Below are positions 10,555-18,125 of a stretch of 35,929 nt of DNA, one piece after another (the first letter of the stretch is position 1; every line of letters starts with the position of its first letter). The translations under genes and the position numbers were made by a program. The notes under the pieces are model-generated. The model was given only the letters and a program-made list of their open reading frames with translations, made no database searches and was not told where the DNA came from. Source of the DNA: JAGOEF01 sp964511665. GTDB taxonomy: Bacteria > Bacteroidota > Bacteroidia > Bacteroidales > ML635J-15. Location: positions 1 through 35,929 of the forward strand of contig CAZEHA010000040.1 in the NCBI GenBank assembly GCA_964511665.1, given 5' to 3'.

Positions 10555-11032
10555 ATGCCTTGAAGCTATTTGCAAATTCTTTTATCGCATCTGTTTTAAT
10601 ATCGGATACCGATTCGCTGATTTTTGCAATTTTCTTGATAATGGCTTTTTCGATGAAATTCATTTTATCGAGGCGAAACTCACCGCCAAAGCAACCGGTG
10701 GCGATAGCCTTTTCGAGCAACGCGGCAGGGTAGGAGTTTCTCAGTTGTTCCTGCTCTTTTTCGCTGCGATCCATACAACAAATAAAATAACCGGCACGTT
10801 TGGTCAGCAGGACATCTTTGTGTGTTTCGCAAAACTTTTTTACTGCTCCCTGAATATTTCCGGCGTGAATGCTGCCGCCTACTATCACAGTGTTGTATGC
10901 CGATAAATCGGTTATTTTTTGTTTTTTTATGTTTACCAAGTCGATTGCGTCGGCTCCGAGTTCGTTTTTTAGTAATTCGGCTGCCCGGGCTGTGGTGCCG
11001 TGGTGGGTGGCAAAGGCAATAAGTGTTTTCAT
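10553..11032 (-). CDS. Flavodoxin-fold protein, HemG-like
   Basis: 159 residues. The N-terminus MKTLIAFATHHGTTARAAEL has the strand-loop-helix of a flavodoxin, with ATHHGTT as the FMN phosphate loop. VIVGGSIHAGNIQGAVKKF matches the second FMN loop pattern of E. coli HemG (GASIRYGHYHSAF), the menaquinone-linked protoporphyrinogen oxidase. Length is slightly below that of HemG (about 180). A haem role is plausible but no haem gene is nearby, so a generic flavodoxin is the safer call. It lies 78 bp downstream of the RNA methyltransferase on the same strand and may be co-transcribed with it. The stop codon abuts the terminator of the convergent peptidase gene. Confidence 0.82.
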   Translation of the reverse strand: MKTLIAFATHHGTTARAAELLKNELGADAIDLVNIKKQKITDLSAYNTVIVGGSIHAGNIQGAVKKFCETHKDVLLTKRAGYFICCMDRSEKEQEQLRNSYPAALLEKAIATGCFGGEFRLDKMNFIEKAIIKKIAKISESVSDIKTDAIKEFANSFKA

Positions 11033-11110
11033 TTGGTTTAAATCAATTAATGAACAATATTCAGGTTGTTGCGCTATTCATGCTTACTTTGTGGTTCCGA
11101 AAAAAGGATT

Positions 11111-11896
11111 TTATTGTTTAAATTCGCGTTGTCGCATGGCTTCGAAGCAAATCACGGCGGTTGAAACCGAAACATTCAGCGAATCGACCTTTCCCCTCAT
11201 GGGAATTTTTATTTGCCGGGTGCAGTGGTTTAGCCAGAACTCACTCAAGCCAAAGGCTTCGCTACCCATTACCACGGCACAGGCATCTTTCAAATTGGTT
11301 TCGTGATAGAATGCTTCGGCAGTAAGTGCTGCTGCGTATATATTACACGATTTGCTTTGTAAAAAGTTGAATACTTCGTGGTTTGAGGCTATGGCAATGT
11401 TGCAGGTGAACAAGGTGCCTAAGCTCGACCTTACCACATTGGCGTTGAAAATGTCGGTGTGTGGGTCGGCCACTATCACTGCATCAACGTGGGCAGCATC
11501 GGCGGTGCGAAGAATGGCTCCGAGATTACCGGGCTTTTCGACCGATTCAACCACCAGAATAAAGGGTTTTTCGGGTAGCACAATATTGCTAAGCCGAAAA
11601 TCTTTCATCCGGGCAACGGCAATCACACCATCGGAGCTTTCGCGATATACCAGCTTCGAAAAAACATGCGTTGCCAGTTCGATACATTCGTTGGCTGCGG
11701 GTAACAATTGGTGTATCTCGGCAGGGTTTATCAGCTGCCCCGAATAAAAAACATCTGCAATTTCGTAACCGGCCTCCACAGCCAGCTTTAGTTCTCGCAG
11801 CCCTTCTATCACAAACAACGATTCCTGTTTGCGCAGTTTGGGTTTTGCCAACTGCTGCAGCCACTTCACACGGGGATTTTGCAAACTGGTAATCAT
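11111..11896 (-). CDS. TrmH/SpoU family RNA 2'-O-methyltransferase
   Basis: 261 residues. An N-terminal substrate-binding domain (ITSLQNPRVKWLQQLAK, SLFVIEGLRELKLA) of the RlmB/TsnR type precedes a SPOUT domain holding the three diagnostic motifs: PGNLGAILRTADAA (motif 1), VVMGSEAFGLSEFW (motif 2) and IPMRGKVDSLNVSVSTAV (motif 3, which forms the trefoil-knot SAM site). The family methylates ribose 2'-OH of rRNA or tRNA; which nucleotide cannot be told here. The start is ATG at 11896, 11 bp downstream of a perfect -7 element on the same strand. It is divergent from the methyltransferase gene at 12036. Confidence 0.92.
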   Translation of the reverse strand: MITSLQNPRVKWLQQLAKPKLRKQESLFVIEGLRELKLAVEAGYEIADVFYSGQLINPAEIHQLLPAANECIELATHVFSKLVYRESSDGVIAVARMKDFRLSNIVLPEKPFILVVESVEKPGNLGAILRTADAAHVDAVIVADPHTDIFNANVVRSSLGTLFTCNIAIASNHEVFNFLQSKSCNIYAAALTAEAFYHETNLKDACAVVMGSEAFGLSEFWLNHCTRQIKIPMRGKVDSLNVSVSTAVICFEAMRQREFKQ

Positions 11897-11907
11897 GTTT
11901 TTTGTGG

Positions 11908-11915
11908 CAAAGATA
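11908..11915 (-). promoter_or_regulatory. -7 element TATCTTTG upstream of the RNA methyltransferase
   Basis: On the minus strand the sequence matches TAnnTTTG exactly and ends 11 bp before the ATG at 11896, which would give a leader of under 10 nt. No TTTG is seen at the expected -33 distance. Confidence 0.5.
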
Positions 11916-11984
11916 CATCAAAATGCACATCGCTATGTTAAAAGCATTTTAAATTCTTGCATACAGGGTCAGGCTAACTGAAGT

Positions 11985-12015
11985 TTTGTTTTCACTCAGG
12001 TTTTTATCATATTTG
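11985..12015 (+). promoter_or_regulatory. Bacteroidota-type promoter for the SAM methyltransferase
   Basis: TTTG at 11985-11988, a 19-bp spacer, then CATATTTG at 12008-12015, one mismatch from TAnnTTTG. The spacing matches the published Bacteroides consensus. Transcription should start near 12020, leaving a leader of roughly 15 nt before the ATG at 12036. Confidence 0.6.
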
Positions 12016-12035
12016 CAGTATAAAACTCACAGGGC

Positions 12036-12923
12036 ATGTTGTTACTCCAACCCGATAACTTTCAGAATTATTCGCTTATCGACACAGGCAAAGGCATGAA
12101 GCTTGAGCAGTTTGGCAATGTGGTATTGTCGCGTCCTGAGCCACAGGCCATTTGGAGTGCGCATTGCAACGAGGAATTTTGGCATAAGAAAAGCCATGCT
12201 GTTTTCACAAAATCGCTGAGTAACGACGATTTGGGTCAGGGAGAAAAAGGCAATTGGAAGAAACTTTGCAATTTCGACGAGCCTTGGCATGTGCATTACA
12301 ATTTGCAGGGGCATGGTTTGAAGTTTGCACTAAGTCTTAGCTCGTTTAAACATGTGGGTTTGTTTCCCGAGCAGGCTGGCAACTGGGAGTTTATTTACAC
12401 TGCAGTAAAGGCCATGCCCAAAGCTTGCAGAGTACTCAATTTGTTTGCCTACACCGGAGCTTCGTCGCTTGCGGCATGTGCAGCAGGTGCCGAGGTTGTG
12501 CATGTTGATTCGGTGAAACAGGTTATTACACGTGCCAACGAAAATATGCAACTCTCGGGTTTGAAAGGCATTAAATGGGTTGCCGAAGATGCCGCAAAGT
12601 TTGTTCAGCGCGAGGCAAGGCGTGGTTCTCTCTATCATGGCATTATACTCGATCCGCCGGTTTACGGACGAGGCCCTGCAGGCGAAAAATGGTTTTTGCA
12701 ACAACATCTGCTTCCGCTGCTTGAGGCATGTAAACTCATATTGCACCGCCAAAATGCATTTGTATTGCTCAACACCTATTCGCTGGGATTTTCGGCCCAC
12801 ATAGCCGACAATTTGCTAAGAACGGTTTTTAACCCAACAAGCACCGAGTGCGGCGAACTTGGCATTCCCGATAAGGCACAACGAATACTGCCACTAAGTA
12901 CGTTTTCGCGTTTTGTGAGGTAG
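12036..12923 (+). CDS. Class I SAM-dependent methyltransferase, RlmI-like
   Basis: 295 residues. The Rossmann SAM-binding motif I is VLNLFAYTGASSLAACAAGA, followed by VVHVDSVKQVITRANENMQL (acidic ribose-binding residue D) and the catalytic-region motif ILDPPVYGRGP. This arrangement is that of the RlmI/RlmL class of rRNA cytosine or guanine methyltransferases (Methyltrans_SAM family). It lacks the N-terminal PUA domain of E. coli RlmI (about 396 residues). The N-terminal 100 residues contain LSRPEPQAIW and LKFALSLSSFKHVGLFPEQA, typical of the Bacteroidota form. The target is probably RNA, but this is family inference. It ends 39 bp from the convergent TonB receptor gene. Confidence 0.88.
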   Translation: MLLLQPDNFQNYSLIDTGKGMKLEQFGNVVLSRPEPQAIWSAHCNEEFWHKKSHAVFTKSLSNDDLGQGEKGNWKKLCNFDEPWHVHYNLQGHGLKFALSLSSFKHVGLFPEQAGNWEFIYTAVKAMPKACRVLNLFAYTGASSLAACAAGAEVVHVDSVKQVITRANENMQLSGLKGIKWVAEDAAKFVQREARRGSLYHGIILDPPVYGRGPAGEKWFLQQHLLPLLEACKLILHRQNAFVLLNTYSLGFSAHIADNLLRTVFNPTSTECGELGIPDKAQRILPLSTFSRFVR

Positions 12924-12962
12924 GCGAAATGTTTTACTTGTTATTAAATCTCAAAAGTGACA

Positions 12963-14870
12963 TTACTTCAGCAACATCCTGAAACCTACATTAAAATACA
13001 CTTCGCCGTCGATTTGGGTAAAGGCATCGTCGAGGTTTTGAATATCCTGCCCAAGCAGATTATACACATTTAGCATGAACTCGTATTTGTTGGCGATATG
13101 AAGCGAAACACCTGCGTCGATTTTTTGATAATTGTTCAGGTCTGTAATAAAGCCATCGGGGTTCGTCTGATCGCTTCCGGCAGCCGGTTTCCAGTTCCAT
13201 GCGCTGCGGCCATACACTGCTTTCATGCTGATGTACTCGTGAATACTTACATTACCAAAAAGTTTCTGGCTGCCATGCAAGCGTATGCCTGCCGAGCTGC
13301 CCGGCTGATAGGGCAATTGCCGGCTTACATCGATATGCGTGTTTTTCGATATGGTGTAACTGGCATATAGGCCGTAATTATCGAGAAACTGCCATCTTAC
13401 AGCAGCTTCGCCTGTTGTGATATTGGCTTTGGCAATGTTTTGCCGCATCCATACATTTACAATGGGGTTCATTTCCCATGGACCCATATAAACCGGAACT
13501 ATCATGTTGGTGATATTGCTGTAAAAGCCTGTAAGGTTGGCAAAGAAATTATTTCCGATATTATATTCTACACCGGCAGAAATCTGTGTGTTGTATTCGG
13601 GCAGAAGATTGGGATTGCCAAAGCGATAGGCGGTGCCACCGTGTCCGTAACCCATTTCGTATAATTCAAACAGACTGGGGGCGTGAAAGCCTCGGCCGGT
13701 CACCAGACGAAAACGTAAATTTTGGGTAGCAGCAAACAGCAGCGAAAGTTTTGGACTGAAAACAAGGTTGAGGTTTTCGGGTTTGTCGGCGCGTAGCGAT
13801 ATCTGCCCTTGTAGGCGTTTGCTGAATTTGTGTTCGTTCTGCACAAAAACACCCCACGAGGTTTGTTGATTGCCCGCCACAGCAGTACGGGTGAAATATG
13901 CCTGCGAAAAATCGGCACCGGCCAGCAATTGATTGTTTTTGCTCAGGGCGATATTCGACCATATTTCGGGACGCAGCAAACGGTTGTGCTCGTTGTTGGT
14001 TTGGCTGTACCAATTGGTGTAGGCCAGTTTGGCTTGTAGTTTTACATGCTTACTTACTGTATAGCTAAGCGAGGCATCGGGAATAAACAAATGGCTTTGG
14101 TTTTGCTTGCCTTGCCACAGCATGGTAGTTTTTGTGTAGCGGCTGCAGAGGCCTAGGCTGATGTTGTTACTGATAGTTGCATCAATTTTTTGAATATTAT
14201 GCAGGTGTGTGTAGTTCATTAGCCCTTTGCGATGAAGGGGGAACAGCAACGGTAAACCGTCAGACTCATCCCAGCCGGTATAGCTGTACACAGCAATGTT
14301 TTGGTTCACATGCGATTGCAACGAAACGCCACCGCGATAACTATTGTAGCTGCCTCCCTCGGCGTGCAAAAGCACCTCGGGTGCTGCACTGCCTTTCTTG
14401 GTTATAATATTAACCACGCCTGCCAGAGCATCGCTGCCATATTGGGCGGAGGCTGCTCCTGTGATTACTTCGATACGTTCGATACTCTCTACGGGTATCA
14501 GGTCGATGTTCTGCCCCGTGTGGATATGGTCAGATAATATGCGGTTGCCATCGACAAGCACCAACGTGTATTGTGCAGGATATCCGTTGAGGCTGACTGT
14601 GGAACGTTTTGGTTGCCCCGATCCCGTGCCTGTCTCAATATTAACTCCAGCAACTTGCTGCAACACTTCGCCGGTGCTGCGGTAGTTGAACCTGCCTATT
14701 TCTTCGGCGGTGATTACTCTGATAATTTCTGGACTGTTGCGCAATAAGCGTTGCTGACGCATGGCACTTATTTCTACTTCATCGAGGTAGTTCACGGTTT
14801 CTTGAGCTCCGATATTGTAAAATGCCAATATCGCACCCAGTGTAATAGCAAGCATAAAAGTATTCTTCAT
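12963..14870 (-). CDS. TonB-dependent outer-membrane receptor
   Basis: 635 residues from ATG 14870. An upstream in-frame TTG at 14891 is rejected because it lies inside a perfect -7 element and because MKNTFMLAITLGAILAF makes a clean signal peptide. The plug domain follows (about 30-145: GEVLQQVAGVNIETG, YTLVLVDGNRIL, IPVESIERIEVITGAASAQYG, GVVNIITKKG), then a 22-strand-type barrel ending in an aromatic-containing C-terminus (YFNVGFRMLLK). There is no N-terminal carboxypeptidase-regulatory extension and no SusD partner, so it resembles BtuB/haem/siderophore receptors rather than glycan SusC proteins. The ligand cannot be assigned from context. Confidence 0.93.
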   Translation of the reverse strand: MKNTFMLAITLGAILAFYNIGAQETVNYLDEVEISAMRQQRLLRNSPEIIRVITAEEIGRFNYRSTGEVLQQVAGVNIETGTGSGQPKRSTVSLNGYPAQYTLVLVDGNRILSDHIHTGQNIDLIPVESIERIEVITGAASAQYGSDALAGVVNIITKKGSAAPEVLLHAEGGSYNSYRGGVSLQSHVNQNIAVYSYTGWDESDGLPLLFPLHRKGLMNYTHLHNIQKIDATISNNISLGLCSRYTKTTMLWQGKQNQSHLFIPDASLSYTVSKHVKLQAKLAYTNWYSQTNNEHNRLLRPEIWSNIALSKNNQLLAGADFSQAYFTRTAVAGNQQTSWGVFVQNEHKFSKRLQGQISLRADKPENLNLVFSPKLSLLFAATQNLRFRLVTGRGFHAPSLFELYEMGYGHGGTAYRFGNPNLLPEYNTQISAGVEYNIGNNFFANLTGFYSNITNMIVPVYMGPWEMNPIVNVWMRQNIAKANITTGEAAVRWQFLDNYGLYASYTISKNTHIDVSRQLPYQPGSSAGIRLHGSQKLFGNVSIHEYISMKAVYGRSAWNWKPAAGSDQTNPDGFITDLNNYQKIDAGVSLHIANKYEFMLNVYNLLGQDIQNLDDAFTQIDGEVYFNVGFRMLLK

Positions 14871-14888
14871 CTTATTCGATTTTGGGTT

Positions 14889-14896
14889 CAAAAATA
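14889..14896 (-). promoter_or_regulatory. -7 element TATTTTTG upstream of the TonB receptor
   Basis: Exact match to TAnnTTTG on the minus strand, 18 bp before ATG 14870. No good -33 TTTG is present. Useful mainly for deciding the receptor start. Confidence 0.5.
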
Positions 14897-15013
14897 GTGG
14901 TTTATTACCAATGTGTAATTATCGTAACGTTAAGTTAATGTAAAACAATTCTTTACAAAGGACAATTTCGTTGTATGATATCGCTTTGGTATGTGCAGTA
15001 ATGGTTGAATTAT

Positions 15014-15021
15014 TACATTTG
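15014..15021 (+). promoter_or_regulatory. -7 element TACATTTG upstream of the TatD gene
   Basis: Exact match to TAnnTTTG, ending 11 bp before ATG 15033. The nearest TTTG (14985-14988) is 25 bp upstream, longer than the usual spacing of about 19. Confidence 0.45.
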
Positions 15022-15032
15022 TAAAAAATTGC

Positions 15033-15695
15033 ATGTACATCGACATTCATACCCACAATAAATCGGCATTGTGTGCAGTAGTCAATCTGTTTCATAGCGA
15101 GGCTGTTCCTACTCATGGTGTTTTTTCGGTGGGTTTGCACCCGTGGCATATCAGATTGCATGACAGTGAAAGCCTAGGGTTTGATTTGCTTGATAAATTT
15201 GCTCAAAGCAATGTTGTGGCTATAGGAGAATGCGGCCTCGATAGGCTGAAGCCTCCTGCGCTCGAAATTCAAACTGAGGTTTTTCGGTGGCATGCCGAAC
15301 AGTCGGAGCTATTTGCTAAGCCTTTAATAATTCATTGTGTGCGGGCATTCGAGGAGCTAATTGCCATAAAAAGGAGTTTGCAGCCATCGCAATACTGGGT
15401 GATTCATGGGTTCAGGGGGAATAGGAATGTGTTGAACCGATTGTTGCAGAATGGTTTTTATGTTTCGCTGGGTGCAATATTGCTTCAGCATCGCGATAAG
15501 TTGGTTGGTTATTTGCACGATATTCCGCTGAACCGCTTGTTTTTTGAAACCGACGAGTATGCACCTGGTATAGAGTCATTGTATTGCTTTGCAGCCGATA
15601 GCCTGAATATGGATGTTGAAACACTGAGTTTGATAATTTCTGATAACTTTGCCCGTGTTTTTAAACTGAATGCCGATGCATTGGAACGATCGTAG
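15033..15695 (+). CDS. TatD family metal-dependent hydrolase
   Basis: 220 residues, a little shorter than E. coli TatD (about 260). Metal-binding residues of the amidohydrolase-type TIM barrel can be seen in order: H6 and H8 in YIDIHTHN, E in VAIGECGLDR, H in LIIHCVRAFEE, H in WVIHGFRGN and D in FFETDEYAPG. The family includes 3'-5' DNA/RNA exonucleases involved in repair. Its 3' end overlaps the next gene by 26 bp, so the two are probably translated from one mRNA. The precise substrate is unknown. Confidence 0.88.
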   Translation: MYIDIHTHNKSALCAVVNLFHSEAVPTHGVFSVGLHPWHIRLHDSESLGFDLLDKFAQSNVVAIGECGLDRLKPPALEIQTEVFRWHAEQSELFAKPLIIHCVRAFEELIAIKRSLQPSQYWVIHGFRGNRNVLNRLLQNGFYVSLGAILLQHRDKLVGYLHDIPLNRLFFETDEYAPGIESLYCFAADSLNMDVETLSLIISDNFARVFKLNADALERS

Positions 15696-16392
15696 CATAT
15701 TGCTGCTGGGCGAAAGCAAGATTGAGAAACTGCAACAATCGCATGTGCTGGTGGCCGGTTTGGGTGGGGTGGGAGCCTATGTGGCCGAATTGCTTTGCCG
15801 TGCCGGAGTGGGTAAGCTTAGCATTGTTGATGCCGATGTGGTGAATGTGTCGAACCTGAACCGCCAGTTGCTAGCCTTGCATAGTAGTATTGGTAAGTCA
15901 AAGGCCATGCTCATGAAGCAACGATTGCTCGATATAAACCCCAATGTAGAGATTTATGTGAGCGAAGTGTTTTTGAAAGATGAAATAATTGACGAAATGT
16001 TGGCACACGACTACGATTTTGTGGCCGATGCAATTGATACCTTGTCGCCTAAAATAAATTTAATAAAAACTTGTATTCGGAATCGGATTCCGCTTGTGAG
16101 TTCAATGGGAGCCGGAGGGAAAACCGATCCTTCGAAAGTAAAAATCGATGATATTTCGAAATCGTATAATTGTAATCTTGCACGCATTTTGCGTAAGCGC
16201 TTGCATCGTATGGGCATTCGCGATGGTTTCAACGTGGTGTTCTCGAGCGAAAAAACCGATAAATCGGCAGTGATAGAGGAAGAAAGCCTGAATAAAAAAT
16301 CGAATGTTGGCACTATATCTTATATGCCTGCTGTTTTTGGTTGTTTTATGGCTGCCGAAATCATCGGGCAACTCACTGCCGAAACAGAATAG
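15670..16392 (+). CDS. tcdA: tRNA threonylcarbamoyladenosine dehydratase (TcdA, ThiF/E1 family)
   Basis: 240 residues. TcdA uses ATP to cyclise t6A37 of ANN-decoding tRNAs to ct6A. The E1-like fold is clear: nucleotide loop VAGLGGVGAYVAELLCRAG (G30-G35), acidic residues in SIVDADVVNVSNLNRQ, conserved arginine R65, then VADAIDTLSPK and the TcdA-typical SSMGAGGKTDPSKVKI, DDISKSYNCNLARILRKRL and GTISYMPAVFGCFMA. The length fits a TcdA lacking the longer proteobacterial C-terminus. The start could be ATG 15670 or ATG 15676; both overlap the TatD gene. Confidence 0.92.
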   Translation: MPMHWNDRSILLLGESKIEKLQQSHVLVAGLGGVGAYVAELLCRAGVGKLSIVDADVVNVSNLNRQLLALHSSIGKSKAMLMKQRLLDINPNVEIYVSEVFLKDEIIDEMLAHDYDFVADAIDTLSPKINLIKTCIRNRIPLVSSMGAGGKTDPSKVKIDDISKSYNCNLARILRKRLHRMGIRDGFNVVFSSEKTDKSAVIEEESLNKKSNVGTISYMPAVFGCFMAAEIIGQLTAETE

Positions 16393-16444
16393 CGGCAGTC
16401 AATTTTTTGAAATTTATAAACGGCACTGGTTTAAGCAATGAGCT

Positions 16445-16600
16445 AACAAGCCCGTCTTTGCGAGGAGCTCTATAGAGCGACGAAGCAATCTGTATTCGAC
16501 GGGCTCAATGCAGGCATTTCGGCGGGCTAAGGGGCATCGCCATTGTGTCAGCAGATTGCTTCGCTTTGCTCGCAATGACTGTGGGGGTTTTGGGGTGTTT
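16445..16600. repeat. Dispersed palindromic repeat, complete copy A
   Basis: Contains TTGCGAG (16458), the 12-bp palindrome GCTCTATAGAGC (16467-16478) and CGAAGCAATCTG (16481-16492), mirrored by CAGATTGCTTCG (16552-16563) and CTCGCAA (16569-16575). It forms a long imperfect hairpin. It resembles the non-coding 'TTGCGAGGAGC...GAAGCAATCT' repeats I associate with many bacterial genomes; this was not checked against a database. The right-hand edge is approximate. Confidence 0.75.
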
Positions 16601-16676
16601 GCTTCGCTTGCCCTTTGTTGTTTTTTCTATTAAACCGCTATGCTTCTCCCCGCTCTACCTGTTTAATGAAAAAACA

Positions 16677-16894
16677 AACAAGCCCGTCTTTGCGAGGAGC
16701 TCTATAGAGCGACGAAGCAATCTGTATTCGANNNNNNNNNNNNNNNNNNNNNNNNNNNNNNNNNNNNNNNNNNNNNNNNNNNNNNNNNNNNNNNNNNNNN
16801 NNNNNNNNNNNNNNNNNNNNNNNNNNNNNNNGCGGGCTAAGGGGCATCGCCATTGTGTCAGCAGATTGCTTCGCTTTGCTCGCAATAACTGTGG
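16677..16894. repeat. Dispersed palindromic repeat, copy B, interrupted by the N gap
   Basis: 16677-16731 repeats 16445-16499, and 16832 onward repeats 16522 onward up to GTGGGGGTTTT, with one substitution (AATGACT versus AATAACT). The period between copies is 232 bp. The inverted arms recur at 16690-16696, 16713-16724, 16862-16873 and 16879-16885. Confidence 0.8.
16732..16831. other. Assembly gap of 100 N
   Basis: Exactly 100 N, a conventional placeholder for a gap of unknown length. It falls inside repeat copy B, as expected of a repeat-induced assembly break. Reading frames across it are not meaningful. Confidence 0.98.
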
Positions 16895-16976
16895 GGGTTT
16901 TTGTCGGGGGCTGCCCGCGTAGCGTTGCCTGAAGAGGCTTGTGGATTTAGGGGGTTTGTTTGTTCGTTTGAGCGTT

Positions 16977-17039
16977 CAAACGGTTCTGTGGGTCGTACAA
17001 ACGGTTCTGTGAGTCGATCAAACGTTTCTGTTAGTCAAT
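16977..17039. repeat. Three tandem 21-bp units in a non-coding region
   Basis: Units at 16977-16997, 16998-17018 and 17019-17039 share CAAACG.TTCTGT..GTC. A short hairpin GTTTGA-GCGT-TCAAAC (16966-16981) runs into the first unit. No gene is seen from 16393 to 17059 apart from these repeats; the 3' end of the DUF1338 gene lies 20 bp beyond. Confidence 0.85.
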
Positions 17040-17059
17040 TTTAAGAAAAAGTGCAGCCG

Positions 17060-17872
17060 CTATTTGCTGTAGTAATTGGTGCTCTCGAAAATTTTATCGG
17101 CCGACTTGGCAATAAAGCCGCGATAGAGTTTTCCGTCGATATCGGGGTAACGGCGTGCAAACTCATAATATGTTACGGGTACTTCAAATTCGCCTTCAAG
17201 AAACCGGTGCTTTACTATATTGGCTTTTGTGCTCGACTGTTCGAGAAGTTCGGCCGGGCTGCCTTTTATTTCGCCACCCGAATTGTTGAGAACAAATCCT
17301 TTGTGTTTTAAGAATTCGTTTGTTTTTTCGATACTTCCCAGTTTGTTGAGGTGCGATACGCTTACAGTGAAATGATTTACTGTGAAACCCCAAAGATAGA
17401 GCCATGCTGCATATTCCGATTCCTGACGAAGTTGGTTGTATGTTTCGTGCGAAGGAAGCGTTTCCCAGACATTACCGGCTACAAGAATTTCGGGCGATTG
17501 CAATAATTTGTCGGGTACCTGTTGCACCAGTTCGCTTACTGTATTTTGAAGATAATTGCTGAAATGGCTGCAAATAAGTTGCGAGATAAATACACGAGGG
17601 GCATTTTCGATATCGCGATGCTCGAAATGCCTGGCAAACAGATGCTTATCTTCGAAGAAATATTCGCCTCGGGCTTCGTAGCCAATATTCAGAAACCAAC
17701 GCGAGAGTACGTCGATATTGATGCGGGGGTGGTCGAAGGTTCTGAAAGCAATGTGGTCGTTTACAACATTTTCGCCTTCGGCTGCAAAAAGTTTGTAAAT
17801 ATCGCCGGCTATGGGGTTGCGGGTAGTATAATCGCGCCATAGCGATTCAAAAAGACTGTTGTAGGTGTTCAT
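17060..17872 (-). CDS. DUF1338 family protein (2-oxoadipate dioxygenase/decarboxylase-like)
   Basis: 270 residues from ATG 17872; the longer frame begins with TTG 17902 and has no supporting start signal. Family members such as HglS are Fe(II) enzymes converting 2-oxoadipate to 2-hydroxyglutarate. Candidate metal ligands are H40 (VNDHIAFRTF), H167 (WGFTVNHFTVSV) and E237 (VTYYEFARRYPD). R44, four residues after H40, matches the spacing of the substrate arginine I recall in HglS. HglS/YdcJ is about 450 residues, so this is a short form with the core vicinal-oxygen-chelate-like fold. No lysine-catabolism gene is adjacent, so the physiological substrate is open. Confidence 0.8.
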   Translation of the reverse strand: MNTYNSLFESLWRDYTTRNPIAGDIYKLFAAEGENVVNDHIAFRTFDHPRINIDVLSRWFLNIGYEARGEYFFEDKHLFARHFEHRDIENAPRVFISQLICSHFSNYLQNTVSELVQQVPDKLLQSPEILVAGNVWETLPSHETYNQLRQESEYAAWLYLWGFTVNHFTVSVSHLNKLGSIEKTNEFLKHKGFVLNNSGGEIKGSPAELLEQSSTKANIVKHRFLEGEFEVPVTYYEFARRYPDIDGKLYRGFIAKSADKIFESTNYYSK

Positions 17873-17953
17873 GTTTTTTGTCTGGTTTGGGGTTATAACC
17901 AATAAGTTTCTATTATGTTTAGGTGCAGGTAATTTTCGTGATTCGTGTCATGG

Positions 17954-18125
17954 CGTATTTCGGGCAATATTGATTTGTTTCGATGTTTGCATTTTGAAAT
18001 TGACCTGCCGTAACCGCAACCCCATTATTAAACCCATAATCACCCAATTCGATGATTGCGTGAATAATCGTATTCCACCATCCGTTTCGAACGGTTCAGG
18101 TGCAGATTCGGGTTCATTTTCATTT
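17954..18125 (-). pseudogene. Remnant of the RAYT transposase with two internal deletions
   Basis: 172 bp matching the intact transposase at 20282-20727 with only two substitutions, after removal of 20327-20415 (89 bp) and 20484-20668 (185 bp). 446 minus 274 equals 172, so no other indel is needed. Both junctions carry short microhomology (TGAA and GAATA). The 3' part of the gene is missing. Its three ATG codons still overlap the stop of the adjoining cargo gene, as in the intact copy. Confidence 0.92.

Noticed and set aside
14871..14891. Upstream TTG start for the TonB receptor, adding seven residues
   Set aside because: The TTG lies within a perfect -7 promoter element, and the ATG at 14870 gives a cleaner signal peptide.
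16545..16922. Open frames running through the N gap
   Set aside because: They depend on N bases being translated and consist of palindromic repeat sequence.
16445..17039. Possible CRISPR array
   Set aside because: Repeats are either 232 bp apart or contiguous 21-bp units without spacers, and no cas gene is near.
17873..17902. Upstream TTG start for the DUF1338 gene
   Set aside because: No supporting signal, and the extra residues are not part of the family domain as far as I can see; ATG 17872 is preferred.
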